Assembly: GCA_044238605.1 (NCBI GenBank)
Contig: JBIICY010000001.1
Span: 248,001-312,000 of the forward strand
Direction: 5' to 3'
DNA length: 64,000 nt
Source of the DNA: UBA10438 sp044238605
GTDB lineage: Bacteria; Bacteroidota; Ignavibacteria; Kapaibacteriales; Kapaibacteriaceae
Of this stretch, positions 62,317 to 64,000 are shown one piece after another. Each line of letters opens with the position of its first letter. The first letter of the stretch is position 1. The notes under the pieces were generated by a model that saw nothing but the letters and a program-made list of their open reading frames with translations, ran no database searches and was not told the origin of the DNA. Position numbers and translations under genes: made by a program.

Positions 62317-63999
62317 TTAGAATCGGAATGAAACAGCGAAGAAGACTGATCGTGGAGTCTGGTAGTTCGGGCGGCGATCCACCTGAACCTGCACATACTC
62401 TTGGTAACCACGGTATGTTTCTTCCGGAGTTACACGGCCATCTCGGTTATAATCTACTCGTGCCTGATACAGGCGCTGCCCGTAGCGATCGTACTGATTT
62501 GTTGCGATTGTGTTCTTGTTAACTGGATCAGCATCCTTGTAGTACGTTGTAGGTGCAAAATCTGATTTCTGACGTTGAAGCGAGTTACCAAATCCGTCGT
62601 AGTCAGGGTTGCGCGATGTTGTATAGAATGAGACTGGGTCTGTAAAGTTCAACAGGTTATACACGTCAAGTGTAAGGTCAAGTGCTGTCTTTCCGCCAAA
62701 CACGCTTTCAAGTGGAATTGTACGCGTAATACGCATTTCACTAAACCAGTTTGATGGGAATCGCGCAGAGTTGAGCTGGCCTGCAATCTGACCGCGGATG
62801 TTTACCGGGGTGTAAGGAGCGCCGCTCTGCCAGAATCCCGAGAAGTTTACCGAGAAGTTCTCAAGGATTGGAATACCTGCGATTGTTGGTCCTTCATCTT
62901 CACCCCATGTAAAGCCCAAAACGGCATTGATGCGGTGAGGAAGGTCGTTGCTCAGCGGGAAGTCTGCAATTGGCAGCTGGAACTGTCCAGTTGCAGGGTC
63001 TACCGGTGGCACCTGTGTAGCAGAGTTAGCGTTACCACGGACGTTCGAGATCGTATAGTTGATATTGAACTGCCAGTTGTCCTGCAGGCGCTTGATGAAC
63101 GACATTTCAATACCGCGCGATGTACCGTAGGATGCAAGATCATACTGGAACTTAGGACGACCCTGGAACTCAGTGATACGAATCGACGGCTGGTTGTACA
63201 CGTCGTTATAATATCCAGTGACCGACAGGGCAAGCATATCGTTTAACTGGTGGTTGTACGCAACTTGGAATTGGTTCGTGCGCTGTGGCGCAATGTTTGG
63301 ATTACCAAAGAAGTCCGTGAACTCAGCATCTGAATACACACCGTCGTACAGATACGTCCATGGTGCATTCTGGTAGTAGATACCATAAGAAAGCTGGAAG
63401 TTCTGACGTCCGTCATCACTTACTGGATACGTTACCGAAACGCGTGGTCCAAAATTGAGCTTGGATGCAACAGTTGCGGTATCTGCAATATTGGCGATGT
63501 CAAAGTTTGACGAGTTTGGATTCAAATAATCAAGGCGGAGACCAGCTGTGAGAACCAAGCCCTTGAGCATGATCTGATCCTGAACGAAGAATGCTGCCGT
63601 TGATGGAGTGCGCGCACCTCTTGTACGATCTGGATTCGTTACGTTGTCTTTTCCATAGGACTGTGCGAACTGATCGCCCTGCCAAGGAGCCCCGTTCGAG
63701 TACAACGAAAGGCTGAACGTACGGAATTCAAAACCACTCTTGATCGTGTGGCGTGTATCTCCTACTTCAAGCGTGTGCGTGATGTTACCATCAACCTGAT
63801 AGAAGATCGAGCTACGGTATTCAACGCCAGCAGTGTTACCGTGACTTAGGAAATAGCCAGGTAGACCATATGGATTGTCTGTTGACTGATTGTCTCCAGG
63901 TCCTTCGAAGTATCCTGTGATTGGGTTGAGTGTAGTTACATCCCAATCCTTTACGTATCCGTCAGCAGTTACCGTGCGATAACGTACAGCATCGTATTC
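62317..63999 (-). CDS. TonB-dependent receptor, C-terminal portion (5' end outside window)
   Basis: The reading frame stays open to the window edge, so only the last ~560 residues are seen. Features are beta-barrel strands with aromatic/polar alternation, the motif GLRLDYLNPN, and a C-terminal end RSVFFAVSFRF with terminal Phe. This fits a TonB-dependent outer-membrane receptor of the SusC/CirA type with carboxypeptidase-like N-terminal domain likely upstream. The substrate is unknown. It precedes the 1417-residue secreted protein by 47 bp in the same direction. Confidence 0.88.
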   Translation of the reverse strand, partial: EYDAVRYRTVTADGYVKDWDVTTLNPITGYFEGPGDNQSTDNPYGLPGYFLSHGNTAGVEYRSSIFYQVDGNITHTLEVGDTRHTIKSGFEFRTFSLSLYSNGAPWQGDQFAQSYGKDNVTNPDRTRGARTPSTAAFFVQDQIMLKGLVLTAGLRLDYLNPNSSNFDIANIADTATVASKLNFGPRVSVTYPVSDDGRQNFQLSYGIYYQNAPWTYLYDGVYSDAEFTDFFGNPNIAPQRTNQFQVAYNHQLNDMLALSVTGYYNDVYNQPSIRITEFQGRPKFQYDLASYGTSRGIEMSFIKRLQDNWQFNINYTISNVRGNANSATQVPPVDPATGQFQLPIADFPLSNDLPHRINAVLGFTWGEDEGPTIAGIPILENFSVNFSGFWQSGAPYTPVNIRGQIAGQLNSARFPSNWFSEMRITRTIPLESVFGGKTALDLTLDVYNLLNFTDPVSFYTTSRNPDYDGFGNSLQRQKSDFAPTTYYKDADPVNKNTIATNQYDRYGQRLYQARVDYNRDGRVTPEETYRGYQEYVQVQVDRRPNYQTPRSVFFAVSFRF

Positions 64000-64000
64000 G

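Overview
The window reads as an ordinary chromosomal segment of a Gram-negative bacterium of the Bacteroidota/Chlorobiota (FCB) assemblage, most likely a Kapabacteria- or Ignavibacteria-like lineage (the lineage is an inference). Reasons: promoters of the Bacteroidota type (-7 TAnnTTTG with a -33 TTG about 20 nt upstream), type IX secretion features (PorV/PorQ-family protein, C-terminal sorting-type domains, a SprE/PorW-like TPR lipoprotein), BatA, GWxTD and N-acyl-ornithine carbamoyltransferase families, and a mitochondrial-like EF-G1 beside a second EF-G. Unlike many Bacteroidia, several genes have clear AGGAG-type ribosome sites. No tRNA, rRNA, insertion sequence, prophage or CRISPR array is seen. 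Gene density is very high and no gap exceeds about 255 bp.

Layout. (1) 1-2247, plus strand: the 3' end of a Vps10/sortilin-like beta-propeller gene overlapping a PAP2 phosphatase gene. (2) 2224-9255, minus strand: an arginine operon, GNAT-argG-argC-argF'-argB-argE-argH, preceded by a GC-rich leader with a promoter-like motif and a 43-codon upstream ORF ending in an Arg-rich stretch. (3) 9275-31663, minus strand: a fused translation supercluster, EF-G1, rpsL, rpsG, EF-G2, tuf, the S10 genes, spc genes, secY, map, infA, rpmJ, alpha genes (without rpsD), rplQ, then engB and purE. (4) 31647-38018: a divergent MFS exporter and IgGFc-binding-like secreted protein, then a Crp/Fnr regulator, a LuxR-HTH gene preceded by a perfect FNR-type box, a DUF3098-like membrane protein and lysA.

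(5) 38015-45332, minus strand: a tightly packed operon with a CADD-like di-iron oxygenase (putative para-aminobenzoate synthase), class II amidotransferase, an isolated nuoL, an SRAP protein, two thioredoxin-fold proteins, an RDDRGPR-repeat protein and a small outer-membrane candidate. (6) clpS on the plus strand. (7) 45715-56841, minus strand: an eight-gene envelope operon (GWxTD protein, LpxL-like acyltransferase, GT9 heptosyltransferase-like, RsuA/RluB pseudouridine synthase, BatA-like VWA protein, a J-domain-like coiled-coil protein, M61 protease, TPR lipoprotein). (8) 56862-64000, minus strand: a TonB-dependent receptor (5' end outside), a 1417-residue secreted protein and a PorV-family protein, closed by a terminator.

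The least ordinary items are the CADD-like enzyme with every catalytic and sacrificial residue conserved, the Thr at the acyl-specificity position of the carbamoyltransferase, the arginine leader ORF, the 14-copy decapeptide repeat protein, and the Crp/Fnr-box circuit. Gene functions come from family motifs read by eye; no database search was run.
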